DNA of 64,000 bases from a virus (IMGVR_UViG_3300020473_002209:62001-126000), one strand, 5' to 3'. Positions 56,401-63,984 are shown, numbered from the stretch's first letter. Made by a program: numbers and translations. The notes: generated by a model not told the origin, from the sequence alone.

Positions 56401-56966
56401 AACTCCTCCGTGAATATATAAAAGAAGTGATTAGCGAAACCTATTTTCCGCTTGAGGGTGGAGACAAAATGCGCGTTCATCATTCTCGCAAGGGTACCCG
56501 CTCCGGTGACGAACCACAAGTTAGTGGTTTTTCTCAAAAGATTGGCAACAAGCCAGACGGTCTTTGGTATGAGTGCCAAGACGGAAGCGCAGAAACCTGG
56601 GAAGAATTTTGCAACACTGGCTTCGGCGATGATCAGTACTATGAAAAGAAATACGACGGCCAGTATAACGTTATCTTAAATGATTACGAGATCCTCTTTA
56701 TTCCGGACGAGTACCACTTTGAGAAGTTCTATAAGATGTACAGCGTTCCTCACCCCGCTGACCCTGATGGAAAGAAGGGCTACGACAAGCAGATCGATTG
56801 GCCAAGAGTCGCTAGCGACTACGCCGGAATAGAGATTTGTCCCTATCTTTCAAGCAAGCGCAATGATGATGATAGCTTCTGGTATTACGGCTGGGATGTC
56901 GCATCAGGCTGTGTTTGGGACCCATCAGGCGTCAAAGAGTTAGTGGGGGCAGGTGATTGCGAATGA
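56397..56966 (+). CDS. Capsid-tagged protein of unknown fold
   Basis: 189 residues. Tag MKLLREYIKEVISETY (site Ile-Ser-Glu). The body includes GLWYECQDGSAETWEEFC, the strand YNVILNDYEILFIPD, and DWPRVASDYAGIEICPYLSS with FWYYGWDVASGCVWDPSG. This Trp/Tyr pattern recurs in unassigned phage proteins; its order (W-Y near start, strand, Y-x-G-I-E-I) recalls some ADP-ribosyltransferase or toxin folds, but I see no sure catalytic set. Confidence 0.68.
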   Translation: MKLLREYIKEVISETYFPLEGGDKMRVHHSRKGTRSGDEPQVSGFSQKIGNKPDGLWYECQDGSAETWEEFCNTGFGDDQYYEKKYDGQYNVILNDYEILFIPDEYHFEKFYKMYSVPHPADPDGKKGYDKQIDWPRVASDYAGIEICPYLSSKRNDDDSFWYYGWDVASGCVWDPSGVKELVGAGDCE

Positions 56967-57604
56967 GCCTCCTTCGTGAATACATAAGAGAGCTCTTGAC
57001 AGAAGCAGCCTATGGCTTGGATGAGTTTGAAAAGCGCGGTTTCGGTGTTTCTATAGAAGACAGTGGGGATGCATTCGAAATAATGATACATGATAACTGG
57101 CCGCCTCAGCCGTATAGCACTCTCGGTACAATATCAGCCATGCAGAATGCTGAGCCTGATAATGGTCCATGCTTAGGTGGTTATACAGTCACATGGTCAA
57201 GCGTTGACGAGGACGGTTGGGGTCCATTACTTTATGATTTAGCGATGGAGCTTGCTACGTCCAAAGGGTCCGGCTTAACACCGGACCGAACTAACGTTTC
57301 ATTCCAGGCCAACAAGGTTTGGGATTATTATCTAGCAAATCGCAGTGATGTTGAAATGGTTCAGATGGATGATTTATCAAATCGTTTGACTCCTGGCACA
57401 AAAGAAGACAATTGCGCAATGACGCTGGCATACGAAAGAGGTCTTGAATCCGGAACGTTCTGGGATGAAGATAATCAAGAGACCCCCTGGGATCCGTACG
57501 GCAAAGATGTGCTAGAGCAAAGCCCACTTTCAAAGATGGGTGTATGGAAAGGCGCGGCCAATATTGATGCGATCAAGGCGATGGACAGGTGGATTGAAAT
57601 ATGA
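56963..57604 (+). CDS. Capsid-tagged protein, paralogue A
   Basis: 213 residues. Tag MSLLREYIRELLTEA. The body contains GWGPLLYDLAMELATSKG, then LTPDRTNVSFQANKVWDYYLANRSDVE, shared with the next protein. The central part has the rhythm of a GNAT-like acetyltransferase (substrate strand, G-x-G-P-L-x-Y-D helix), which I suggest only weakly. ATGA overlap with the gene before; ATG at 56963 chosen over TTG at 56957. Confidence 0.7.
   Translation: MSLLREYIRELLTEAAYGLDEFEKRGFGVSIEDSGDAFEIMIHDNWPPQPYSTLGTISAMQNAEPDNGPCLGGYTVTWSSVDEDGWGPLLYDLAMELATSKGSGLTPDRTNVSFQANKVWDYYLANRSDVEMVQMDDLSNRLTPGTKEDNCAMTLAYERGLESGTFWDEDNQETPWDPYGKDVLEQSPLSKMGVWKGAANIDAIKAMDRWIEI
56978..57004 (+). repeat. 27-nt tag repeat, copy 1
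   Basis: Codes for the end of the tag (EYIRELLTE). Identical over 27 nt to 58197-58223 and one base different from 57616-57642. Confidence 0.85.
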
Positions 57605-58185
57605 ACCTGCTACGTGAATACATAAGAGAACTCTTGACAGAATCAGTTGATTCGAAAATCATGTCAATGATCGACGAGCTAGAAAGTAACGGTGGGTATG
57701 TTGAGATATTGCCAGATAGAGTTATGATTTGGGAGCCTACTGAAAACAATCCACGCCGATGGGTGGCGATGGTAGCTTACGAAACAACGGTCGCAGCAGG
57801 AGCCGGCAAATGCGGTGGCGCCGATAGCGTAGTTCAAAGTGCAACCGCCAAAACAGGTCTTGGTCCACTCGCCTATGATGTTGCAATAGAGGAAACCGGC
57901 GGTCTCGGGATGATCTCAGACAGGGCATCAGTCTCCAGGGATGCTCGAGCTGTTTGGGACTACTACATGAACAACAGACCGGACGTTATTAAGCAGCAGC
58001 TTGACGACCTACACAACACACTCACCCCAGAAGATGAAGACAACTGTGATCAATACGTAGCGATTAAAGATGCACAGGGGATGCATATGCCCAAGAACTG
58101 GAAAGATGATGCGTTAAGCAAACTATACAAAAAGTCGGGTACGCCAGTTATGGATGAGCTTCGTAAACGGGGGATGCTTAAATGA
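57601..58185 (+). CDS. Capsid-tagged protein, paralogue B
   Basis: 194 residues. Tag MNLLREYIRELLTES. The body is homologous to the previous protein: TGLGPLAYDVAIEETGG, ISDRASVSRDARAVWDYYMN, NRPDV and QLDDLHNTLTPEDEDNC. The pair arose by tandem duplication and has diverged except for the tag and core motifs. Same weak acetyltransferase-like appearance. ATGA overlaps on both sides. Confidence 0.7.
   Translation: MNLLREYIRELLTESVDSKIMSMIDELESNGGYVEILPDRVMIWEPTENNPRRWVAMVAYETTVAAGAGKCGGADSVVQSATAKTGLGPLAYDVAIEETGGLGMISDRASVSRDARAVWDYYMNNRPDVIKQQLDDLHNTLTPEDEDNCDQYVAIKDAQGMHMPKNWKDDALSKLYKKSGTPVMDELRKRGMLK
57616..57642 (+). repeat. 27-nt tag repeat, copy 2
   Basis: One-base variant of the repeat at 56978 and 58197. 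Confidence 0.85.
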
Positions 58186-58640
58186 AACTACTCCGCGAAT
58201 ACATAAGAGAGCTCTTGACAGAAAAAACCATCGCGATGGGGATGTGCTTTCCATTCGCAATTCAGAAAGCTGAGGAATGGTTCGGCGATCATTATACGCC
58301 ACCCGACGATCCTGAAGATGGCGGTGTAGAGCATCCAGACCTCAACAACATGGATAAATTTAAGGTTGTACATGGAAAGGTGACTGACAAGTGGAAGAAG
58401 CCGCCGAAGCCTATCGTGCACGCATGGGTTGAGATGGGCGACTTGGTTTTCGACGATCAGACAAGAATAACAAAGCCAAATGGGGTCCCGAAAGACATGT
58501 ACTATGATATGTATCAGCCAGAGGTTGTCGAAGAGTTTACTGCTGAGCAAGCATTGACAAAGTGTACGATGTCAGGGTACGAAGGTCCCTGGGATGAAGA
58601 GCTTAAAGACATAATGCGCCAACGCGATGAGGTCACGTAA
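58182..58640 (+). CDS. Capsid-tagged papain-like hydrolase candidate
   Basis: 152 residues. Tag MKLLREYIRELLTEK. The mature part starts MGMCFPFAIQKAEEWF, with a Cys at a helix start, and later HAWVEMGDLVFDD with His and a following Asp. Cys-helix, then His and Asp strands, is the order of papain-like and NlpC-like cysteine hydrolases. Exposed after tag removal, it could be injected with the DNA. Proposed on motif order only. Confidence 0.62.
   Translation: MKLLREYIRELLTEKTIAMGMCFPFAIQKAEEWFGDHYTPPDDPEDGGVEHPDLNNMDKFKVVHGKVTDKWKKPPKPIVHAWVEMGDLVFDDQTRITKPNGVPKDMYYDMYQPEVVEEFTAEQALTKCTMSGYEGPWDEELKDIMRQRDEVT
58197..58223 (+). repeat. 27-nt tag repeat, copy 3
   Basis: Identical to the copy at 56978-57004. 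Confidence 0.85.
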
Positions 58641-58966
58641 TGTATGAATACAGAGCATTCGTTAGGAAAGTCTATGATGGAGACACTATTACTGTTGATA
58701 TTGACCTTGGTTTTGATGTTGTACTTAAAGCTCAAAAAATACGCCTCCTCAGAATAAACACTCCTGAAATCCGCGGTAAAGAGCGTCCAGAAGGGCTGAA
58801 GTCAAGAGATGCTCTTCGTGTAAAAATTGGAAATAAGTGGATAAGATTAAAGACACAAAAAGATAAAAAAGGCAAGTACGGTCGTTGGCTTGGCGAGATC
58901 TGGTTAGATGACGAATGTATTAACGACTGGTTACTCGCAGAAGGCTATGCAGAGAAATATGAATGA
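58640..58966 (+). CDS. Thermonuclease (SNase)-like protein
   Basis: 108 residues of the staphylococcal-nuclease OB fold: VRKVYDGDTITVDIDLG (Asp-Gly-Asp-Thr), RLLRINTPEIRG (Arg and Asn-x-Pro-Glu), GLKSRDAL and KYGRWLGEIW. Catalytic Arg and Glu seem present. No signal peptide, so cytoplasmic or virion. Might degrade host nucleic acid. It is the first untagged gene after the tagged group; start overlaps by 1 nt. Confidence 0.85.
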   Translation: MYEYRAFVRKVYDGDTITVDIDLGFDVVLKAQKIRLLRINTPEIRGKERPEGLKSRDALRVKIGNKWIRLKTQKDKKGKYGRWLGEIWLDDECINDWLLAEGYAEKYE

Positions 58967-59714
58967 AAAATTAGGGTCGCTTCCATCCCTCCAAATAAGG
59001 GAGATGCTACGTCATGATTTACTGACGTACTTCACACCCAACCCAGGTTGGGATCCGAAAGACATCAAGTGGTTCGACGGCTGCGGTCCTCAGTTGGCTG
59101 CAAGGATGGGGTTGCAAAAGTATCTCTCCGGGAGTGATATAATCGTTTTTGATGTTGGCTGTAATATAGCTCCGCCCCTTGATGACTTTACTGGTCTTGT
59201 ACTTCACCATTTTCCCGATTGTAAAGTACACGGATTTGAACCTGTTCATTGGGAAGAATACAAAGAGACGTACAAGCAAGATGAGCGAGTTGACTTACAC
59301 AAGATTGCTCTGTCAGAGAATGATTGCTTAAAAAAAATATATTCCCCTTCGGCATCTGGGCTTTCATCATTTCATTTTAGGAAATCATGGCAACGCTGGG
59401 AAGAGGAAGACCAGCAACAAATTCAAGAAAAACGTGTTGAGTGCAGAAGTATAGACTCATTTTCGGAAGAAATGCGGATAAATCATATAGACTATCTGAA
59501 GCTAGATTGTGAGGGAGCAGAGTTTGAAGTGCTATTAGGCGCGTCTAGGCTAATCAGTCAGCGACGAATTTACCTAATTCAGGTCGAAGACCAGACTGGG
59601 TTTTGTGAAGACGCAGGTTTCGATTCCCAAACATCCATATCTCTGTTTTTAGAACAGAATGGTTATGAGCCAGTTGTGTATGACGGTCAAGATTTTGTGT
59701 GGAGGTTGAAGTAA
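58959..59714 (+). CDS. FkbM-family methyltransferase
   Basis: 251 residues. A SAM-binding Rossmann fold: IIVFDVGCNIAPP (motif I), HGFEPVHWE, HKIALSEND, and DYLKLDCEGAEFEVLLGA, the FkbM signature. FkbM enzymes O-methylate sugars or other small groups. Next to a sulfotransferase it may modify surface glycans or a phage glycan. ATG at 58959 overlaps the nuclease stop. Confidence 0.85.
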   Translation: MNEKLGSLPSLQIREMLRHDLLTYFTPNPGWDPKDIKWFDGCGPQLAARMGLQKYLSGSDIIVFDVGCNIAPPLDDFTGLVLHHFPDCKVHGFEPVHWEEYKETYKQDERVDLHKIALSENDCLKKIYSPSASGLSSFHFRKSWQRWEEEDQQQIQEKRVECRSIDSFSEEMRINHIDYLKLDCEGAEFEVLLGASRLISQRRIYLIQVEDQTGFCEDAGFDSQTSISLFLEQNGYEPVVYDGQDFVWRLK

Positions 59715-59715
59715 T

Positions 59716-59856
59716 ATGATAAAAAGAATCAAAAAATGGATGCATTGGCGGGGAGTGACCCCTAAAGACCTCACCTATGCAGTGTTTGCGTTAGGCACTC
59801 TTTGTACCATGGCGGGACTTTTAGTTTACTTGATAATTGCCAGTACACTTGCTTAG
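59716..59856 (+). CDS. Short single-span membrane peptide, 46 residues
   Basis: ATG at 59716 to TAG at 59854-59856. The product starts with a basic helix (MIKRIKKWMHWRGVTP) and has one membrane span (ALGTLCTMAGLLVYLIIAS) near its end. It fills the gap between the methyltransferase and sulfotransferase genes. Ribosome site GGAGG lies at 59701-59705, 10 nt upstream. Confidence 0.6.
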   Translation: MIKRIKKWMHWRGVTPKDLTYAVFALGTLCTMAGLLVYLIIASTLA

Positions 59857-59886
59857 AATCTCTTACAATCTGTGTAGAGGTTAAAG

Positions 59887-60738
59887 ATGCAAGAGTTTCC
59901 TGAAAATTTTGATAATCGAGTTATGTCACACTGCCGTCAGCTTTCCGAACAAGACCGCTTATTCTTCATTCATGTTCCTAAGACAGCAGGTACAGCTGTT
60001 AAGTGGCGTATGGAGCAGAATGATCTCGAAACATACCACATGGCAGACCCGCACCCATTTCCGGTCATGAGGGTTGAAAAAGTTACGACACCCATCTGGG
60101 CTCGTGTTAATAGACAAGACGTGAAGTTAGCTGTTCAGCAGAGCTTTCCCATGCACCAGAACCGGTGGGAAAATATGTTAAAATTTTCTCTTACAAGAAA
60201 TCCATTTTCATGGCTTGTTAGCTGGTATATGCACGGCACACCAGATACAGAAGATGGGTGGGGTAACGTAAATTACATTTATGGAATTCGCAGCTTCCCA
60301 GAGTTCGTGGAAAAGTTTTGTTCTCCGAGAGTACCTTGGAACCACGGACTAAACACCACATATTGGAAGAGGTCTATGTATGCGCAGTGGTTCAACCGTG
60401 ATTCGGAATGTATCATCAATTTTGCCATCAGGTCTGAGAATCTACACGCAGGTGTAGATGCGATGTTCACAGCTTCTGGTCTTTCTAATATGAGTCACCC
60501 ACCTCGAGCAAATAGCAACTATAGTCATCGTAAAAACAAAGACTATAGAGATTATTATGATTCCGCTTCAAAGGAAATAGTGGAAAAATATTTTGCAAGA
60601 GACCTACAAGTCTTTGGCTACGATTTTGATGGCCCTACTGATGACCGCATTATTTATGATATTGAGAGAATGCATTTGTCATATACTGTTGATAACGACC
60701 TATTTATGCACAAGGGAACCGCAATAAGTAGAGGCTGA
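59887..60738 (+). CDS. Sulfotransferase-like protein
   Basis: 283 residues with the PAPS-binding pattern: FFIHVPKTAGTAVKW (5'-phosphosulfate loop, Lys32) and SLTRNPFSWLVSWY (3'-phosphate Arg and Ser). It would transfer sulfate to a glycan or other target using host PAPS. AGAGG lies 7 nt before the ATG. Grouped with the FkbM methyltransferase, so both may alter the same surface or phage glycan. Confidence 0.82.
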   Translation: MQEFPENFDNRVMSHCRQLSEQDRLFFIHVPKTAGTAVKWRMEQNDLETYHMADPHPFPVMRVEKVTTPIWARVNRQDVKLAVQQSFPMHQNRWENMLKFSLTRNPFSWLVSWYMHGTPDTEDGWGNVNYIYGIRSFPEFVEKFCSPRVPWNHGLNTTYWKRSMYAQWFNRDSECIINFAIRSENLHAGVDAMFTASGLSNMSHPPRANSNYSHRKNKDYRDYYDSASKEIVEKYFARDLQVFGYDFDGPTDDRIIYDIERMHLSYTVDNDLFMHKGTAISRG

Positions 60739-60741
60739 CAG

Positions 60742-62598
60742 ATGAAGCTCGTTATAAACGGGAGCGCAATAAGCGTAGAAAGAGCCGATGATCATGCTGC
60801 GAGACAGCTCGGGCTTATGTACCGTAACTTCTTGCCGCAGGACTCTGGGATGCTTTTTTCTTTTCCAAATTCTGAGGAAAGAAGCTTTTGGATGAAGAAC
60901 ACATATATTCCACTTTCGATAGCTTATCTGGACTCCGAAGGTCGGATCCTGAACATCGAAGACATGGAGCCTCAAGACTTGACGGGCATCCGCTCATCAG
61001 GACCAGCTATGTTTGCTTTAGAAGCGAATAAGGGGTGGTTCGAAGAGCGAGGAATTTCTGCTGGAGATATTGTTCAAGGTCTCTTGGGTGGCGCACTTCA
61101 AGAGGCAGCAGGCCCTAACCTGTCGGATCAAGGCTTCCATTATGCAGATGTAGTCCAGCCGATTATAGAGCAGATCATGAGCAACCTTGGTACTTCTCCA
61201 GAAGAAGGTGAGTATTTAAGCACACACATGTGGGATTATCCGATAGCACCAGATGTATGGCTTGAGTATTGGGAAGACGAAGGCGGCGCATTTTTTGACG
61301 TAAACGTAAGTGTTTCTATTACAGATTTTCCTGATGGTCATGCTGGGTGGAATATAGACGCCGACGCTGGATGGGGCGAAAGCTCGGAGGCGCTAGTCAA
61401 CATAAATGTTGAGCTTTCACCAGAGTTTGTTTTAGACGCGGACTCTCTACAACAAATACGTCAAGAGCTATTCAACGCTGTTCCGCATGAGGTCCATCAC
61501 CTTACACAGAGCGGTAACCCGTTTGAGAGACCAAATTGTCCCGCAATGCCTCCGGCAGAGGGTAACAGCTATTTTAATTACTTCACGCAAGCATGCGAAG
61601 TTCCAGCATTCTTAGTTGGCTTTCGTGGAGAAGCAAGCCAGTCTGGAATGGCGATAGAAAAGTTGATCGATGGATATTTGAACAATTACGTAGAAGTGGG
61701 TAAAATTACACCAGATGAATTGCTTAAAGTGAAGGATACTTGGCTAGGGCATGAAAAATGGGATAAGGAAACAGTGCAAGAATCTATGCTTAGGCGATAC
61801 GTTCGGGAGGTTTTGCTTGAGGTGACCACACTTCCGCAAGAGTATTTCAAGACAATCGATGATGCTGTTTCTGCTTCACGCTTCTGGGAACAACCTAATT
61901 CACAGGATGATATTGATTTGATATCGAGCAGAGTGGGAAATTCTCTGGGTACCCCTGCAGCCGATGCCTTGAGCCAGACTCTGCAAGATGTGTTTGACGA
62001 TCTCGAACTAGACATTGATGTAGTTGTCAGCTCTCATGAGACAGATGATATCGATGGTTTCACTCTACACCCGGAACATCCGGCGTACCCTGACCGGTGG
62101 TTAGTTGACGCACGCTGGTACGTTTCGAAACAAAACCCGGGCCGAAATACTGTTGATATGGAGATGATGACAGCAGAACAAGAGCTTCCCGACCTCGATT
62201 CAGCAGCTCTTATGAGGCACATTACGCAGACTGTACGCCACGAGCTGGTGCACTATCACCAGATGAAGAAGCAAGCTCAAAACAAGGGTCTTGACGATAC
62301 AGCGGCATTTGAAGAGATGAAAGCCGACCCATCTCAGGTTCCCTCATCAGGAAAGATCGAAGATTATCTAAGGTCTCATATAGAAATTGATGCTCATGCT
62401 CATGATGGAGCAGAAGAATTACTCGCAGTATACGGTAAGGAAAAGTCGCTAGACATGTTAAGACGAGGATTTGATCTAACTGATCGTAAGATGCCAAATG
62501 CTGTCAAGCACTATTTTGAACAGCTTCCTGAATCAGATCCAACACTTGATAAATTTCGTTCAAAACTCTATTCTCAGATTGAGAAAATGACAGCTTAG
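60742..62598 (+). CDS. DUF192 - zinc peptidase - capsid tag - zinc peptidase fusion
   Basis: 618 residues. Residues 1-115 are a DUF192 domain (GLMYRNFLPQDSGMLFSF; FWMKNTYIPLSIAY). Residues ~125-345 hold a first metallopeptidase with H249-E-V-H-H253 and a Glu in ACEVPAF (286). Residues 349-360 (MLRRYVREVLLE) are the tag. Residues ~365-618 hold a second, related peptidase with H500-E-L-V-H504 and Glu548 region (HIEIDAHAH). Both show the HExxH-then-Glu spacing of gluzincins. A second Leu-x-Glu (LQEA, 119-122) follows DUF192, so cleavage could free three parts. Confidence 0.8.
   Translation: MKLVINGSAISVERADDHAARQLGLMYRNFLPQDSGMLFSFPNSEERSFWMKNTYIPLSIAYLDSEGRILNIEDMEPQDLTGIRSSGPAMFALEANKGWFEERGISAGDIVQGLLGGALQEAAGPNLSDQGFHYADVVQPIIEQIMSNLGTSPEEGEYLSTHMWDYPIAPDVWLEYWEDEGGAFFDVNVSVSITDFPDGHAGWNIDADAGWGESSEALVNINVELSPEFVLDADSLQQIRQELFNAVPHEVHHLTQSGNPFERPNCPAMPPAEGNSYFNYFTQACEVPAFLVGFRGEASQSGMAIEKLIDGYLNNYVEVGKITPDELLKVKDTWLGHEKWDKETVQESMLRRYVREVLLEVTTLPQEYFKTIDDAVSASRFWEQPNSQDDIDLISSRVGNSLGTPAADALSQTLQDVFDDLELDIDVVVSSHETDDIDGFTLHPEHPAYPDRWLVDARWYVSKQNPGRNTVDMEMMTAEQELPDLDSAALMRHITQTVRHELVHYHQMKKQAQNKGLDDTAAFEEMKADPSQVPSSGKIEDYLRSHIEIDAHAHDGAEELLAVYGKEKSLDMLRRGFDLTDRKMPNAVKHYFEQLPESDPTLDKFRSKLYSQIEKMTA
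61786..61821 (+). other. Internal capsid-targeting-like segment (codons for MLRRYVREVLLE)
   Basis: Tag motif between the two peptidase domains, ending in Leu-Leu-Glu. Confidence 0.6.
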
Positions 62599-62607
62599 CT
62601 TTTATTG

Positions 62608-63324
62608 TTATAGAGCTTCTCTTATCTGCGCGATCTCATTTCTGCTTATTTCATGTGAATAGACGATAGTTGCCAGAGGTGTTGGTCTGCCATAGAAGTT
62701 TTCTACCGCAACCGCGAAGATAATCGATCGTAATCTTCCTGAGTTATCAAAGCCTCCTGATCCAGAGTATCCGAACCAAACGAAGCCTTGAAGTAGTGTA
62801 GCGTTATGTGGCTCGCTGTGTCCAGACACATGAGATCTAGTGGTCAATAGCTCATAGCTTGATGGATAACCAGTGTAAGTAATTTCATCGCCAACAGAAA
62901 GCTCCCCAGTTCTTGCCAGCCCGATAGCAGTCCGTGAGTGGAGCTTTGGGATGCGCAGTACAGCGATGTCTTTCGTTTGTGATTTCCATATTACTTGTCC
63001 AACAACTTTCTCTGTGGGCGTTGAAATGTAATAGATTTCCGATCTATCAACTACATGTCGCGCTGTTATAACAAGGAAGTGGTCGTTCATCTCGACGTAT
63101 GTACCAGACCCATGTCCCCCTTGTAACCCTTCTACCTTGACTGCGCTGTTTCTGCTCGCTCTTTGAGCGCTAGTGAATAAAACCTCAGCAGTCCCGTTTA
63201 TTATCTGCGCGTCTGGAACGGTTGCACTTTCTGCAGGCGGTACTATATCGTTAGAGTAAGCAGTTGTCTGCGGTAGCGTAATTCCAGCGAATGCTAACAA
63301 AAGTATTGAGAATATTTTTTTCAT
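62608..63324 (-). CDS. Secreted trypsin-like serine protease
   Basis: 238 residues. A signal peptide (MKKIFSILLLAFAGITLPQ, cleavage near TAYS) leads to a chymotrypsin-fold domain with His90 (ITARHVVD), Asp119 (TKDIAVLRI) and Ser189 (GYSGSGGF). HtrA-like without PDZ. It should act in the periplasm or outside. It is the only gene of the right-hand island on the minus strand, convergent with the peptidase fusion, and has its own GGAGG site, so it may be a separate acquisition. Confidence 0.85.
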   Translation of the reverse strand: MKKIFSILLLAFAGITLPQTTAYSNDIVPPAESATVPDAQIINGTAEVLFTSAQRASRNSAVKVEGLQGGHGSGTYVEMNDHFLVITARHVVDRSEIYYISTPTEKVVGQVIWKSQTKDIAVLRIPKLHSRTAIGLARTGELSVGDEITYTGYPSSYELLTTRSHVSGHSEPHNATLLQGFVWFGYSGSGGFDNSGRLRSIIFAVAVENFYGRPTPLATIVYSHEISRNEIAQIREAL

Positions 63325-63363
63325 TTAGAAATCCTCCATTTATTAACTATCGTGTACATAGTG

Positions 63364-63371
63364 TATATTTA
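63364..63371 (+). promoter_or_regulatory. TATATTTA motif, weak late-promoter candidate
   Basis: Variant of CATATTTA, 71 nt before the GTG at 63443. The rest of 63325-63442 shows no clear sigma-70 boxes. Confidence 0.25.
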
Positions 63372-63442
63372 CTAATGGTTTTTAAGGACAGCTTGAAAGA
63401 GCAGCGCTCACCGCCATATTGCTTTAGGACAGGGAGACCAGG

Positions 63443-63814
63443 GTGAAGAATTTTTTTCCAATTTTTGTCGAAAATTCTAGACTCCCCGCTATTCTTTCAA
63501 AAATATCCCCCATAGATATTTGGGCCATTAGTTTAGGCCTATTCGTTTTTTGTCGGGGCGAAATGAGCGCTGAGACAAAGAATCACGAGTCAATACACTT
63601 CAAACAATGGGTCGAACTTTTGTTCATCGGTTTTCTTGTGTTATATCCTCTCTTCTGGATTGTAGGATTGTTCAAGTACCGCGATGGCGCCCATGCCTAT
63701 ATGATGATTCCTTTTGAGCAAGAAGCTTATGGGAATGATCAGGATCTAAATTATCTTAATAATAGAAAGCTATATGCATGGGTGAAGTATGTCAGAGCAA
63801 GAGGATCCGAATAA
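63443..63814 (+). CDS. Membrane protein with HExxH motif
   Basis: 123 residues. Two hydrophobic parts (DIWAISLGLFVFC and WVELLFIGFLVLYPLFWIVGL). Between them is KNHESIHFKQ, an HExxH zinc motif, and after the second span PFEQEAYGND offers a Glu. This order resembles a family of small membrane proteins in Bacteroidetes with HE-x-x-H-x-x-Q-x-x-E and E-x-E-A-Y. It may be a membrane zinc peptidase; no activity is known to me. GTG start after GGGAGA. Confidence 0.65.
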   Translation: MKNFFPIFVENSRLPAILSKISPIDIWAISLGLFVFCRGEMSAETKNHESIHFKQWVELLFIGFLVLYPLFWIVGLFKYRDGAHAYMMIPFEQEAYGNDQDLNYLNNRKLYAWVKYVRARGSE

Positions 63815-63977
63815 GCAAACGCACATCGCCGTGAAGGGGGATTTAGTGATTTGTTTAGACACTGGAAGCGTAGGAATTATACTTGAGCGTCGTGCTCACA
63901 ATATTTATTTGGTAAGCTTCCCGCACGGCGTCTTTCCGTATGAGCGGGAAGATTTTGATGTACTAAAATCTGGATGA
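63789..63977 (+). CDS. Small SH3-like protein, 62 residues
   Basis: VKGDLVICLDTGSVGIILERR repeats the small-barrel pattern and is close to the C-terminal part of the HD protein at 48565 (TGRVGIVLEKR). Overlaps the preceding gene by 26 nt. Function unknown. Confidence 0.6.
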   Translation: MSEQEDPNKQTHIAVKGDLVICLDTGSVGIILERRAHNIYLVSFPHGVFPYEREDFDVLKSG

Positions 63978-63984
63978 CAATAAA

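Noticed and set aside
56990-58222. TTGACA boxes in the three tag repeats, as possible promoters
   Set aside because: They arise from the codons for Leu-Thr-Glu (CTCTTGACAGAA). No -10 box follows at 16-18 nt in the first copy checked, and the genes overlap in a coupled series.
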